A stretch of 40,969 nt of DNA. Source: Acidisphaera sp. S103. Its GTDB lineage: Bacteria > Pseudomonadota > Alphaproteobacteria > Acetobacterales > Acetobacteraceae. Position 1 is the first letter of the stretch. Each line of letters begins with the position of its first letter. Positions 23,705-32,202 of the stretch are shown one piece after another. The position numbers and the translations under genes were made by a program. The notes under the pieces were generated by a model, which was not told the DNA's origin, ran no database searches, and worked only from the letters and a program-made list of their open reading frames with translations. The stretch spans positions 13,033 to 54,001 of the forward strand of contig NZ_LMUJ01000099.1 in assembly GCF_009765975.1 (NCBI RefSeq), written 5' to 3'.

Positions 23705-24178
23705 ATGAGCAAACCTGTCATCGAATATGAATCCGTCGTCCGGCCGGAGTGGATCGACTCCAACGGACACCTGAATCTTGCCTATTACGTCGTGGTATTC
23801 GACCTCGCCACCGACGCGCTTTACGCCGCGCTGGGTATTGGCGACGCGTATCGCGAAATGTCGGGCAATTCCTGTTTCACCGCCGAAACGCACACGTTGT
23901 ATGAGCGGGAAGTCCGCCTCGGCGACAAACTGCTGGTGAAAGGCTGGCTGCTGGGGGCCGACACCAAGCGCCTCCATTACTTCCACGAGATGTTCCACGT
24001 CGATAGCGGCGAACGATCGGCGGTGCAGGAACTGATGGCGCTGCACATCGACATGCGCGTCCGCCGGGTCGCACCCTATCCAGCCGAGAGATATGCGGCC
24101 CTGCAACAGGCGGTGCGGGAGTACGCGCCGGCGACACTTCCGAAAGGCGCCGGACGCAGGATCGCCTTGCCCGCCTAG
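23705..24178 (+). CDS. Thioesterase family protein (hotdog fold)
   Basis: A 157-residue acyl-CoA thioesterase-like protein. The segment VRPEWIDSNGHLNLAYYVVVFDLATDALY carries the 4-hydroxybenzoyl-CoA thioesterase-type Asp/Asn-Gly-His-Leu motif and the following helix. YEREVRLGDKLLVKGWLLGADTKRLHYFHEM gives the central strands. This subgroup resembles the thioesterase domain found attached to L-carnitine dehydrogenases (betainyl-CoA thioesterase); that assignment is tentative. The ATG at 23705 was chosen because the family begins near RPEWID and the longer frame from 23579 starts inside the intergenic region. The P450 gene follows after 22 bases. Confidence 0.8.
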   Translation: MSKPVIEYESVVRPEWIDSNGHLNLAYYVVVFDLATDALYAALGIGDAYREMSGNSCFTAETHTLYEREVRLGDKLLVKGWLLGADTKRLHYFHEMFHVDSGERSAVQELMALHIDMRVRRVAPYPAERYAALQQAVREYAPATLPKGAGRRIALPA

Positions 24179-24200
24179 AAATGGCATTCTCTCCCGCGTC

Positions 24201-25556
24201 ATGCCCCTGACTCCACCGGTTCCGGCCGCCCCCGAAGCGCCCCTTGCGTTGCGGGCCTTCCTGCGCGCCATCCGCACCAACGCGCTGACCATCTGGCCCC
24301 AGGCCGCCTACCACCAGGATGCCACGGTTCGGCATTTCCTCGGCCGCACCAACGTTTTGCTGAACACCCCCGACGCCATTCATCATGTGCTTGTGGCCAA
24401 TCCGGGGAATTATCGCCGGTCGCCCGCCTCGATCCGGATCCTGCGGCCGATCACCGGCCAAGGGTTGCTCCTCAGTGAGGGCGACGACTGGAAACTACAG
24501 CGCCGAACCGTGGCACCCGCCCTGGCGCCGCGGGTGATGCCGATGCTGGCGCGTCACATCGTATCCGCGACCAACGAAACCCTGGCGCGATTGACCGCCC
24601 AATCCGGTCAGCCGCTCGACCTGCTGGCGACCATGCAGACCCTGGCGCTGGATATCGCCGGCCGCTCGATGTTCTCGCTGGAGATGGACCGGTACGGCCC
24701 TGCCATGCGCCGAATGCTGACGGAATTCGGCGAGAAATACGCCCAGCCGCGCCTGCTCGACATGCTGCTGCCGCCATCGATCCCAACGCCCAGCGACATC
24801 GGCCGAGCTCGGTTTCGCCGCCGCTGGATGGGATTGATGGAAACGATACTATCTACCCGCCTGGCGACGCCGGAGCCCGAAACGCCGCGCGATCTGTTCG
24901 ATCTGCTGCGGGCCGCGCGCGATCCTGAAACCGGGGCTGGCTTTTCCCCCGGGCAGCTTCGCGACCAGGTCGCCACGCTGATCCTCGCCGGACATGAAAC
25001 AACCGCGGTGACCCTGTTCTGGGCGCTGATTATGCTGGCCGAGGCGCCGGAGGAACAGGATTGGCTCGCCGAGGAAGCCATAAACGCAACGATCGAACCC
25101 GAAACCGCCTACGCCACCACGGCCACCTTGATCCGCACCCGAGCGGTGGTGAATGAGACGCTGCGGCTGTTCCCGGCCGCCTTCCTGATCGTGCGGGAGG
25201 CGATCGGCGCGGACCGGATCGGCGATCTTGTGCTGCCGCCGCGGGCGCTGGTGATGATCGCCCCCTGGGTGCTGCACCGTCATCACGCCCTCTGGCACGA
25301 TCCCGCGCTGTTCCGCCCGGCTCGGTTCATGCCAGACCAGCCGGCGCCGCCGCGCTTCGCCTTCATGCCGTTCGGCGCTGGCCCCCGGATCTGCGTCGGC
25401 GCCCAGTTCGCGATGACCGAGGCCACGTTGGTCCTCGCCGCGCTGATCGGCCGGTTCCGCATGACGCGTGTCGATGCACGGCAGGTGCTGCCGATCGGCA
25501 TCGTCACCACGCAACCGGACCATCCGGCCCATGTCCGCCTGACGCCGCGCCTATAG
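24201..25556 (+). CDS. Cytochrome P450
   Basis: Heme-thiolate monooxygenase, 451 residues. The I-helix motif is AGHETTA, the K-helix ExxR is ETLRLFP, and the heme loop is FMPFGAGPRICVGAQFA with the proximal Cys at residue 398. The motif order and the sequence near RIGDLVLPPRALVMIAPWVLHRHHALWHDP resemble CYP4/CYP102-like fatty-acid or terpene hydroxylases; the substrate is unknown. No ferredoxin or reductase gene adjoins it. The ATG at 24201 was preferred over an upstream open frame that overlaps the thioesterase gene. It ends 6 bases into the convergent oxygenase gene (adjacent stops at 25551-25556). Confidence 0.93.
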   Translation: MPLTPPVPAAPEAPLALRAFLRAIRTNALTIWPQAAYHQDATVRHFLGRTNVLLNTPDAIHHVLVANPGNYRRSPASIRILRPITGQGLLLSEGDDWKLQRRTVAPALAPRVMPMLARHIVSATNETLARLTAQSGQPLDLLATMQTLALDIAGRSMFSLEMDRYGPAMRRMLTEFGEKYAQPRLLDMLLPPSIPTPSDIGRARFRRRWMGLMETILSTRLATPEPETPRDLFDLLRAARDPETGAGFSPGQLRDQVATLILAGHETTAVTLFWALIMLAEAPEEQDWLAEEAINATIEPETAYATTATLIRTRAVVNETLRLFPAAFLIVREAIGADRIGDLVLPPRALVMIAPWVLHRHHALWHDPALFRPARFMPDQPAPPRFAFMPFGAGPRICVGAQFAMTEATLVLAALIGRFRMTRVDARQVLPIGIVTTQPDHPAHVRLTPRL

Positions 25557-26681
25557 CGTCCCGGCATCACCGGCCAGGCGCCGGGCCTCCGCGGCATCGC
25601 TGTGGAAGAACGTCAGCAGCACGTAACGAAGCCCGGCGGTGACCGGCGCCGCTTCGTGCAGGATGCCGGCCGAGAAGATCAACCCGCCGCCGGTGGGCGG
25701 GCTGTAGCGATGGTCGTTGTACTCCGGAAACAGCAGATGACCGCCCTCGTATCCCTCGGTGTTCAGGTTCACCGAGATCGCGAACTCCCGGAACGCAACA
25801 TTATCCGCCGTGTTGTCCCGGTGGCGGCGGAACCAGCCGCCTGAATCGTCATAGCGGGACACCAGTATCCGGTCGATATGCGTAACATTGACCTGGAACG
25901 CCTTGGCGATTTCCGGTGCGCATCGACTGAGCAGCAGATGTTCCAAGGTCCGGTGCAGGTCGTCCTCGGGTGCGATCCGCATATCCCGCCGGCGCTTCTT
26001 GGCATGATCGACCACGTTGCGGGCCGTCCCGTCGGCGTCGATCCGGGACACCGTGCCGTCGATGGTCACGCTGCTCTCGAACAGATCGATCAGGTCCTGG
26101 CAAAACGGCCGCGGCAGCAGGTTGGGCAACACGATGACAGGGGCGGGCAGGGGGGCATCGCGCGGTTCCTCCCGCGGCAAAGCATCGAGGCAATCCAGGC
26201 AGGCTGTCACGGCATCCGCATGCACGTCCGACCGCATCGCGATCCGCACGTTCCGGTCCAGCACCAGCAGCGCGGATTGCCGGGCATCGACGCCGCATCG
26301 GCGCAGGAAATCGCCGCAATCGATGGTTCGAATGGGCAGCGGATCGTCCGGCCAAAGCCATGCCGGATTGTCATCAACCATCAGCAGAACATCGGCGCCC
26401 CGAACGGCAAACGCATCCAGGCACCGGGCGATGCCGCCGATCGCGGCGGACAGGCCGGGCAGCGCCTCGGCGCCGGTCAGGATCAGCACGGCCGGACGGC
26501 CAAATTGTTCCTCGATCGAGTAGAACGCCCGGCCGGCGGTCATCCCACAACACGCCGGCACTCGATCGCCCGGCGATGTTCGGCCCACCACCGCGTCGTC
26601 CATCGCCGAAGCCGCCTGTTCAACCGGCCGCCTCCCCCAACCGGGGACCGACCGCTCGATGACATTGCCCGCGACGCTCAT
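25551..26681 (-). CDS. 2OG-Fe(II) oxygenase with N-terminal peroxiredoxin-like region
   Basis: About 376 residues. The N-terminal 180 residues (AVLILTGAEALPGLSAAIGG, ADVLLMVDDNPAWLWPDD, LLVLDRNVRI) resemble a thioredoxin/peroxiredoxin-type fold but no resolving Cys pair is obvious. The C-terminal domain is a prolyl 4-hydroxylase-like 2-oxoglutarate oxygenase. Iron ligands are HRD in WFRRHRDNT and the distal His in GILHEAAPV; the 2OG Arg is in GLRYVLLTFF. It has NLNTEGYEGGHLLFPEY, the usual strand and cap. The start is uncertain: the frame is open to 26759 with an ATG at 26753, and neither has a good ribosome binding site. Substrate unknown. Confidence 0.8.
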   Translation of the reverse strand: MSVAGNVIERSVPGWGRRPVEQAASAMDDAVVGRTSPGDRVPACCGMTAGRAFYSIEEQFGRPAVLILTGAEALPGLSAAIGGIARCLDAFAVRGADVLLMVDDNPAWLWPDDPLPIRTIDCGDFLRRCGVDARQSALLVLDRNVRIAMRSDVHADAVTACLDCLDALPREEPRDAPLPAPVIVLPNLLPRPFCQDLIDLFESSVTIDGTVSRIDADGTARNVVDHAKKRRRDMRIAPEDDLHRTLEHLLLSRCAPEIAKAFQVNVTHIDRILVSRYDDSGGWFRRHRDNTADNVAFREFAISVNLNTEGYEGGHLLFPEYNDHRYSPPTGGGLIFSAGILHEAAPVTAGLRYVLLTFFHSDAAEARRLAGDAGTL

Positions 26682-26845
26682 CCCGCCATGACTCTTTTGC
26701 TTGAGAGCGCCTAGGGCCCGACGCAACGTCCGACGATCGCTCTCCCGGACCATGCGCAAGAAGGGTAAACAAAGTCCTAAAATCGGGTAACAAATGGTGA
26801 CAGGTGCTCAGGGCCGACGAGAAATAACCGAATCGTCTGGAGCAT

Positions 26846-26908
26846 GATCGCGCTGGGCGGAACGTCCAGAGCGCGTGAATCATCCGATCAAGCAAAACGC
26901 TAGAGCGC
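26846..26908 (+). repeat. GATCGCGCTG repeat family, copy 3
   Basis: 63 bases beginning GATCGCGCTGGGCGGAACG, with GCGCGTGAATCATCCGATCA in the middle and ending TAGAGCGC. Gap-free alignment with 22181-22243. Confidence 0.82.
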
Positions 26909-26977
26909 CGGCCTCTCGACGTCATGGTGGGCGCAGGCCCACCATCCACGCCTTCCAGTGCTGATCTCGGAAAAGGC
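26906..26977 (-). repeat. 72-nt dispersed repeat, copy C
   Basis: Minus-strand match to 10319-10390 over the full 72 bases. It has the same ends (GCCTTTTCCGAGA and GAGAGGCCGGCG) and a compensated hairpin core: GGTGGGCC/GGCCCACC-like here versus GGCGGGCC/GGCCCGCC-like there. Confidence 0.85.
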
Positions 26978-27033
26978 ACAGATGATATCAAGTAGACGTC
27001 CTTTCCCGGGAGCGATTATTTCGCGTCGGGCAC

Positions 27034-27936
27034 TTACGCCGCATCCCGAGCGGTGAAATCCAGCCGGAAACGTTCCTCGATATGTTCCGCCAGCGCATCC
27101 GTCACCGGCTGGGCGGCGTTGCGCCCCTTCAGCATGACGATGCCGAATTCCGGCAGCTTCGGCAGGCCTTCCTCGGGCCGCATCGCCCGCACGCCCTCCG
27201 GCAGCACGGTCAGTGCGGAAACGGTGACCGCCAGCCCGGCCAGCACCGGCGCGTGAGTCCCCACCTGCGTGCCGGACAAATAGGCGATCCGGTAGCGGAT
27301 GCCGGCATCGTTCAAGGCATCCTGCGCCGACGCCCGCCAGCCGCATTCCTCATGCGCCATGGCCAGCGGCAACGGGCTCTGCCGGTGCGGCGCATAGCGG
27401 GTGGAGGTGATCCAGCTCAACGGCCCCCGCCACAACGAAACCGACGGCCAGTTGCGCGGCTGGTTGCCGTCCGACACCAGGGTCAGGTCGAGTTCGCCCG
27501 CCGTCAGCTTCGCCACCAGGTCGGTGGAGGAGGAGCACAGCACGTCGACCTGTACCGCGGGATGGGTTTCGGCGAAGCGCCGCAGCACGCCGGGAATATG
27601 CGACAGCGCGTAGTCGTCCGGGGTGCCCAGCCGGACGACGCCGGAAATGGCCGGCGCCCGGAACGTCGCCACCACTTCGTCGTTCAGCGCCAGGATCAGC
27701 CGAACCCGGCCCAGCAGATAGCGGCCATGCGGCGTCAGCATGATACCGCCGCCTTTGCCGCGGCTTAGAACTGACTGCCCAAGGATGTCCTCCAGCCGCT
27801 TGATCTGCATCGAAACGGCCGACTGGGTCCGGCCAAGCTGTTCGGCCGCCTGCGTGAAGCTATGACCCTCGGCGATAAGCTGGAACGCGCGCAGCAGTTC
27901 GGGGTCGATGTTGGGGGCGGTCAACATGCTCATCAA
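27034..27936 (-). CDS. LysR family transcriptional regulator
   Basis: A 300-residue LysR-type regulator. The N-terminal winged helix is ELLRAFQLIAEGHSFTQAAEQLGRTQSAVSMQIKRLEDILG (residues 13-53), followed by the linker helix. The effector domain (about 95-290) starts VVRLGTPDDYALSHIPGVLRRF and has ELDLTLVSD and PVLAGLAVTVSALTVLPEG. LysR proteins usually control themselves and a divergent gene in response to a small effector. The divergent gene here encodes a DUF1127 protein. Two or three Met codons precede the domain; I took the first. Confidence 0.92.
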   Translation of the reverse strand: MMSMLTAPNIDPELLRAFQLIAEGHSFTQAAEQLGRTQSAVSMQIKRLEDILGQSVLSRGKGGGIMLTPHGRYLLGRVRLILALNDEVVATFRAPAISGVVRLGTPDDYALSHIPGVLRRFAETHPAVQVDVLCSSSTDLVAKLTAGELDLTLVSDGNQPRNWPSVSLWRGPLSWITSTRYAPHRQSPLPLAMAHEECGWRASAQDALNDAGIRYRIAYLSGTQVGTHAPVLAGLAVTVSALTVLPEGVRAMRPEEGLPKLPEFGIVMLKGRNAAQPVTDALAEHIEERFRLDFTARDAA

Positions 27937-27944
27937 TATATTTT

Positions 27945-27977
27945 ATCAGAATCATAAGAGCAATTTGTTTTACTGAT
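27945..27977. promoter_or_regulatory. Candidate LysR binding region
   Basis: AT-rich divergent intergenic region (27937-28033) with ATCAG at 27945-27949 and CTGAT at 27973-27977, an inverted pair inside TTATCAGAATCAT and TTTACTGATTCC. Position fits LysR autoregulation; the match to the T-N11-A rule is loose. Confidence 0.35.
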
Positions 27978-28033
27978 TCCAAGGTTTGGCTGACAAACAA
28001 GCCGCAAGCTTTATCCGTTCAGGAAGCCATCCG

Positions 28034-28357
28034 ATGTCCGACTTCATGGTGACCCATTCGCGGCCTGCCCGGGCGACCGCCAGCCAGCCGGATGCGCGTC
28101 ATCTGTTCCCGTTGCTGCGCCTGGCCCTTCGCACCTGCCTGACCCGCCGGGCCCTGCCGCAGCTCACCGCCCGCGAACGCGCCGACATCGGCATTTCCGC
28201 ATCGGCCGCCGTGGCCGAAGCCGCCCGCCTGCCGTGGGACATCAACCCCGGCCCGCGCCGTCCCAGCCCGGGCGTCATCGGCACGATCCAACGCGCGCTG
28301 CATCGCGCCCGCACCCGGCTACTGACGGCTCGCCTCGCCGCACAAGACCCGAAATAG
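28034..28357 (+). CDS. DUF1127 domain-containing protein
   Basis: A 107-residue basic protein. Residues 28-65 give the DUF1127 signature: LRTCLTRRALPQLTARERAD then IGISASAAVAEAARLPWDI. Small DUF1127 proteins in alphaproteobacteria bind RNA or affect phosphate and stress responses in studied cases; this one has a long Arg-rich tail (IQRALHRARTRLLTARL) that could bind nucleic acid. The ATG at 28034 with AGGAAG upstream was preferred over one at 27986. It is divergent from the LysR gene. Confidence 0.75.
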   Translation: MSDFMVTHSRPARATASQPDARHLFPLLRLALRTCLTRRALPQLTARERADIGISASAAVAEAARLPWDINPGPRRPSPGVIGTIQRALHRARTRLLTARLAAQDPK

Positions 28358-28360
28358 CGG

Positions 28361-28972
28361 CTACTTCGGCGTCGGCACCGTCTCGATACGCCCGTCGGAG
28401 TGGATGATCGTGCTCGTTCCGTTGCCGTTCGGCACGATGATCGAGCTGCCGCCGCCGGGCGTTGTCGTGGTCTGATAGCCCGGCCCGCCGCCGTTGGTCA
28501 CCGCCGGACCACCCGGGGTCTGGTAAATCTGCCCGGCCGGCTGGCGTCCCGGTCCGGGTGCATGCGGCGCGGCATAGCTGGATAGCGGCGGCGCGGATTG
28601 CAGCGGAACCGGCGGCTGGTTCGCGCCTGGCGGCGTCGAGCTGCCGGTCGAGGGCTGCGGCGAAGGATAGGGCGGCGCAGTGCCGCGGCTCAGCGGCGAC
28701 CCGGGCACCGGCTGCTCAGGCTCCGTCACCTGCCCTTGCTGCTCCAGATCCTGCAACGTTGGCGCTGGCGGCAACGGGCCGGGCCAGATGTCGCCCGGCT
28801 CCGGTAGCAACGGGGGTGCAACGATGGCAGCGCCCAGCGCCCGTTGCGCGTTTTCACTATCAACGACCGGAGCGTTTGGGTTGGATCCAGTGGTGAAAGG
28901 TGCATTCCACCACGTCTTGTAGGCGCAGCCGCCGAAAGCCAGCGGTAGTAAGAGCAGGGCGATACGCCGCAT
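28361..28972 (-). CDS. Pro/Gly-rich putative lipoprotein
   Basis: A 203-residue protein with a lipobox at LLPLAFGGC (Cys16), so probably lipid-anchored. Residues 20-60 are ordered-looking (NAPFTTGSNPNAPVVDSENA). Residues 60-170 are Pro/Gly/Ser/Thr-rich and disordered. A C-terminal GGGSSIIVPNGNGTSTIIHS and DGRIETVPTPK module resembles short strands found in other exported proteins of this lineage. Function unknown. It converges on the DUF1127 gene (stops 3 bases apart). Confidence 0.68.
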   Translation of the reverse strand: MRRIALLLLPLAFGGCAYKTWWNAPFTTGSNPNAPVVDSENAQRALGAAIVAPPLLPEPGDIWPGPLPPAPTLQDLEQQGQVTEPEQPVPGSPLSRGTAPPYPSPQPSTGSSTPPGANQPPVPLQSAPPLSSYAAPHAPGPGRQPAGQIYQTPGGPAVTNGGGPGYQTTTTPGGGSSIIVPNGNGTSTIIHSDGRIETVPTPK

Positions 28973-29529
28973 ACGGGAAGGCTCCCCCGAGGGGTTGAAG
29001 ACATGCCGGACTGATGGTGCGGCTCGCCCCGGCTGGCGCGCCGCGCGGGAATGTGCCCGCAGATTGGATAGCGCTCAAGCAGAGATGCGTGAATTAGTCC
29101 GCGATGCCCGCAAATCCAGGCCGCCACTGTCGCAGGATCGTTCGGGGTAAGCAATGCGTGCCCCGTTGTCCGCGGCCATGTCCGCTGGCGGTCGCCGCTG
29201 CATCATACCAATCCGCGTCGAGTTCGGCTCTCGGTTCGTCACGGCCCGGCGTTGAGTTCGGCTCTCGGTTCGTCATGGCCCGGCGTTAAGTCCGGGCCAT
29301 CTGATCCAGCACCTTACCCCGACAAACGGCCGACACTGACACCGCTCACGACGAACCTGACGAGTCAGTGTCAACGCGGACCAAAATCACATCCGGCCAG
29401 ATTCTCGGCCCGGACATAGACCGCCCGCATCGGGCACCCGAGGCTCTTGCCGCCCGCACCAGCAAGCTTCAAGGCCCTTGAGTGTCAAAGCACACCCATC
29501 GCGCGGCCCGATCCTGCTAGCCTGTCCAT
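28973..29529. other. 557-bp intergenic region with repeats upstream of the Kef gene
   Basis: Holds a 34-bp tandem duplication (29220-29287), a GTCATGGCCCGG hairpin (29275-29300) and an inverted repeat GACACTGAC (29332-29340)/GTCAGTGTC (29364-29372). I see no protein gene, and no tRNA-like TTCGAATC element. Confidence 0.65.
29220..29287. repeat. 34-bp tandem duplication carrying a REP arm
   Basis: Two adjacent units (29220-29253 and 29254-29287) start GAGTTCGGCTCTCGGTTCGT and end GGCCCGGCGTT. They differ by one base (CACGG versus CATGG). The second unit continues into the complementary arm CCGGGCCAT (29292-29300), so only it can fold the complete REP hairpin. Confidence 0.85.
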
Positions 29530-31326
29530 ATGGAAGCACATACGGTCGACATATCGCTTTATAAGGCAGCCCTGGTCGTCCTCGGCGCCGCCGGCGTCGT
29601 CATTCCGCTGTTCCACCGGCTGCGAGTCAGTTCGGTGCTCGGCTTCATGCTGGTCGGCATCGTCGTCGGACCGTTCGGCATCGCCTCGCTCGCGCCGCGT
29701 CTGCCCTGGCTTTCGGCGATCACCATCGGCGACCCGGACTCGATCCGGCCGATCGCCGACCTCGGCGTCGTGCTGCTGCTGTTCATGATCGGCCTGGAAT
29801 TGTCGTTCGAGCGTCTGTGGCTGATGCGCCGCCTGGTCTTCGGCCTCGGCTGCCTTCAGGTCGTGTTGTGTGCCTCAGCCCTCGCCGCCGCCGCCCTGGC
29901 GCTGGGATTTGCCCTTAACAGTGCCGTGGTGATCGGCCTCGCACTGGCGATGTCCTCCACCGCCGTGGCGATCCAGGTCCTGGCGGAGGAAAAGCGGCTC
30001 AACACCGCCACCGGCCGCACCGCTTTCGCCGTCCTGCTGTTCCAGGACCTCGCCGTCGTCCCGGTGCTGTTCGCCGTCGGCGCGCTCGGTTCCGCCAGCC
30101 ATGCGGCCAGCCCCACGGATATCGGTCTCGCCATCGGCCAGGCGGTGCTGGCGGTCGCCGCCATCGTCGCCCTCGGCCGCCTGGTGCTGCGCCCGCTGTT
30201 CCGCAGCGTGGCGCGCACCCACAGTGCCGAGCTGTTCGTAGCCGCCTGCCTGCTGGTGGTGATCGCCACAGGATTGGCGACCGCCGCCGCGGGCCTGTCC
30301 ATGGCGCTGGGTGCTCTGATCGGCGGAATGCTGCTGGCCGTGACCGAATACCGCCGCCAGGTCGAGGTCACCATCGAACCGTTCAAGGGCCTGTTCGTCG
30401 GCGTGTTCCTGATCTCCATCGGCATGAGCCTGGATATCCGCACGATGGCCGCTCACCCCCTGCTGGTCTTCGGCGGCGCCGGCGCCATGGTGCTGCTCAA
30501 ACTGCTGATCGTCGCCCCGCTGGTGCGCATGTTCGGCCTGCCCTGGGCAACCGGCCTGCAAACCGGCCTCCTGCTCGGACCCGGCGGCGAGTTCGGCTTC
30601 GTCATCGTGGCGGTGGCCATCGGCTCCCATCTGCTGGCACCGGACACCGCCAGCGAGGTGTTGTTCGTAACGGCGCTGACAATGGCAACGATCCCGCTGC
30701 TGTCCGCCGTCGGCAACCGGCTCGCACCGCGCCTGACCCCGACGAACGCCATCGACCCGGCATTGCTGATCCCGGAAACGACCGATGCGCTGCCCCGGGT
30801 CATCGTCGCCGGCTTCGGCCGCGTCGGCCAGACCGTGGCGGCGATGCTGGAGGCGCACCGGGTGCCGTACGTCGCGGTCGATAGCGACCCGCGCCGCGTC
30901 GCGGCCCAGCGGAAACAGGGCAAACCAGTCTATTTCGGCGACATGACGCAGATCGCGCTGCTGCGGCGGGTGCATGTGGACACCGCCCGCGCTTTGGTGG
31001 TGACGCTGGACGACACGGGCGCGGCCGACGCGCTGGTAGCCGGCGCCCGGTCCGAACGAGCCGATCTGCTGATCGTCGCCCGAGCCCGCGACGCCGCCCA
31101 TGCCGCCCATCTCTATCGTGCCGGCGCTTCCGACGCGGTGCCCGAGACCATCGAGGCCAGCCTGCAACTGTCCGAGGCCGTGCTGGTCGACGTCGGCGTG
31201 GCGATGGGCCCGGTGATCGCCTCGATCCACGAAAAACGCGCCGAAATGCAGGCCGCGATCAAGGCCATGGCCCCGGATGCGACCGTCCGGACCTTGGGGC
31301 GCCGGCGTCTGCGCGACCGGTTGTGA
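29530..31326 (+). CDS. Kef-type cation:proton antiporter with TrkA-N domain (CPA2)
   Basis: A 598-residue potassium/proton antiporter. Twelve to thirteen membrane segments span residues 8-390, including FMLVGIVVGPFGIASL and ELSFERLW (family-typical early loop). ALAMSSTAVAIQVLAEEKRLNT and FQDLAVVPVLFAVG carry the expected FQD ion-pathway motif. The cytoplasmic TrkA-N/RCK domain begins RVIVAGFGRVGQTVAAMLEA (GxGxxG, near residue 420) and continues GDMTQIALLRRV. A C-terminal tail follows. This is KefB/KefC architecture; the KefC glutathione-gating residues cannot be judged by eye. It converges with a stress-protein gene 44 bases away. Confidence 0.92.
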   Translation: MEAHTVDISLYKAALVVLGAAGVVIPLFHRLRVSSVLGFMLVGIVVGPFGIASLAPRLPWLSAITIGDPDSIRPIADLGVVLLLFMIGLELSFERLWLMRRLVFGLGCLQVVLCASALAAAALALGFALNSAVVIGLALAMSSTAVAIQVLAEEKRLNTATGRTAFAVLLFQDLAVVPVLFAVGALGSASHAASPTDIGLAIGQAVLAVAAIVALGRLVLRPLFRSVARTHSAELFVAACLLVVIATGLATAAAGLSMALGALIGGMLLAVTEYRRQVEVTIEPFKGLFVGVFLISIGMSLDIRTMAAHPLLVFGGAGAMVLLKLLIVAPLVRMFGLPWATGLQTGLLLGPGGEFGFVIVAVAIGSHLLAPDTASEVLFVTALTMATIPLLSAVGNRLAPRLTPTNAIDPALLIPETTDALPRVIVAGFGRVGQTVAAMLEAHRVPYVAVDSDPRRVAAQRKQGKPVYFGDMTQIALLRRVHVDTARALVVTLDDTGAADALVAGARSERADLLIVARARDAAHAAHLYRAGASDAVPETIEASLQLSEAVLVDVGVAMGPVIASIHEKRAEMQAAIKAMAPDATVRTLGRRRLRDRL

Positions 31327-31370
31327 ATCAGCACCGAAGGGGGACCGCTGAGGCAGTACCGCCCCCATAG

Positions 31371-32189
31371 TCAGTGCCGCATCAAAATGGGCAGATCGGC
31401 GTGGGTCAGCATATAGCGGGTCACACCACCCAGGATGAGTTCGCGGAGCGGGCTGTGCGCGTAAGCCCCCATCACCAGCAGGTCGGCACCCAGCGCATGC
31501 GCTTTATCCAGCAGCATCTGGCCGAACGGCCCGGCGCCGATGGGAAGCACATGCAGGTCGGCGCGGACACCGTGTTCGACCAGGATCCTGGGCATTACCG
31601 GGCGTTCGACGCGGTCGGCCATCCCGGTGACCACATGCACCTGCTCCGCCCTCGTCAGGCAGCGCAGGGCGGGTATCACGGCTCGGGCGGTCTGCTTGTC
31701 ATCCCGCCAGGCGATCACGACACAGCGGCCGAACGCCGTCGCGGCGTTTGCCGGAACCGTCAGGATCGGCCGTCCTGTCCCGAACAGCGCCGTTCGGAAC
31801 GTCTGCCGCACCAGGTGATCATCCTCGGCAGGCGCACTCGCAATGACCATATCGGCACGGCTGCCCCTTTCACCCACCACGGCCGCCGCGCTGCCCTCCG
31901 CCTCGACCCAACGGGTGATCGCCGCGCGCTCGCCGGCCTCGCCGACCCATCGATCGTAAGCCGTTTTCAGCGCGGTGATCCGTTCGCCCTCGCGTGCCCG
32001 TCCGGCGAGGACCGAAGCCGCTTCGTCGATCAGAACCTCGGCGGACAGCGGCGGGATCGGGTTGGGCTCGCGAACCCCGAGAACATTGATCCGGGCACAG
32101 TCCACCAGATCGCTCATCCGCAATGCCGCGTTCAGCAGGGCGGGCGCCCGGTCCGGACGCACCAGCACGACCAGCAACACATCCGCCAT
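31371..32189 (-). CDS. Universal stress protein with two UspA domains
   Basis: A 272-residue tandem-UspA protein. The N-terminal domain (1-145) begins DVLLVVLVRPDRAPALLNAA. The C-terminal domain (150-272) begins FGRCVVIAWRDDKQTARAVI and ends with LGADLLVMGAYAHSPLREL and ILGGVTRYMLTHADLPILMRH, close to the Gx2(G/H)x9G(S/T) ATP-binding pattern. Such proteins are induced by stress and bind ATP or regulate transporters; the partner is unknown. It lies 13 bases after the stop of a paralogue with which it shares the C-terminal TRYMLTHADLPILMRH-type ending, so the pair arose by duplication. Confidence 0.9.
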   Translation of the reverse strand: MADVLLVVLVRPDRAPALLNAALRMSDLVDCARINVLGVREPNPIPPLSAEVLIDEAASVLAGRAREGERITALKTAYDRWVGEAGERAAITRWVEAEGSAAAVVGERGSRADMVIASAPAEDDHLVRQTFRTALFGTGRPILTVPANAATAFGRCVVIAWRDDKQTARAVIPALRCLTRAEQVHVVTGMADRVERPVMPRILVEHGVRADLHVLPIGAGPFGQMLLDKAHALGADLLVMGAYAHSPLRELILGGVTRYMLTHADLPILMRH

Positions 32190-32202
32190 AGCGGCCCCTC
32201 CA

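Larger units (their letters stand above)
26682..27033. other. Intergenic region made of two adjacent dispersed repeats
   Basis: Holds, in order, a possible N-terminal extension of the oxygenase (to 26753), the GATCGCGCTG repeat (26846-26908) and the 72-nt repeat (26906-26977), which abut with a few bases of overlap. I see no gene in it. Confidence 0.65.

Noticed and set aside
29875..31368. 497-residue minus-strand open frame
   Set aside because: Antisense to the Kef antiporter; Gly/Gln/His-rich with no recognisable domain.
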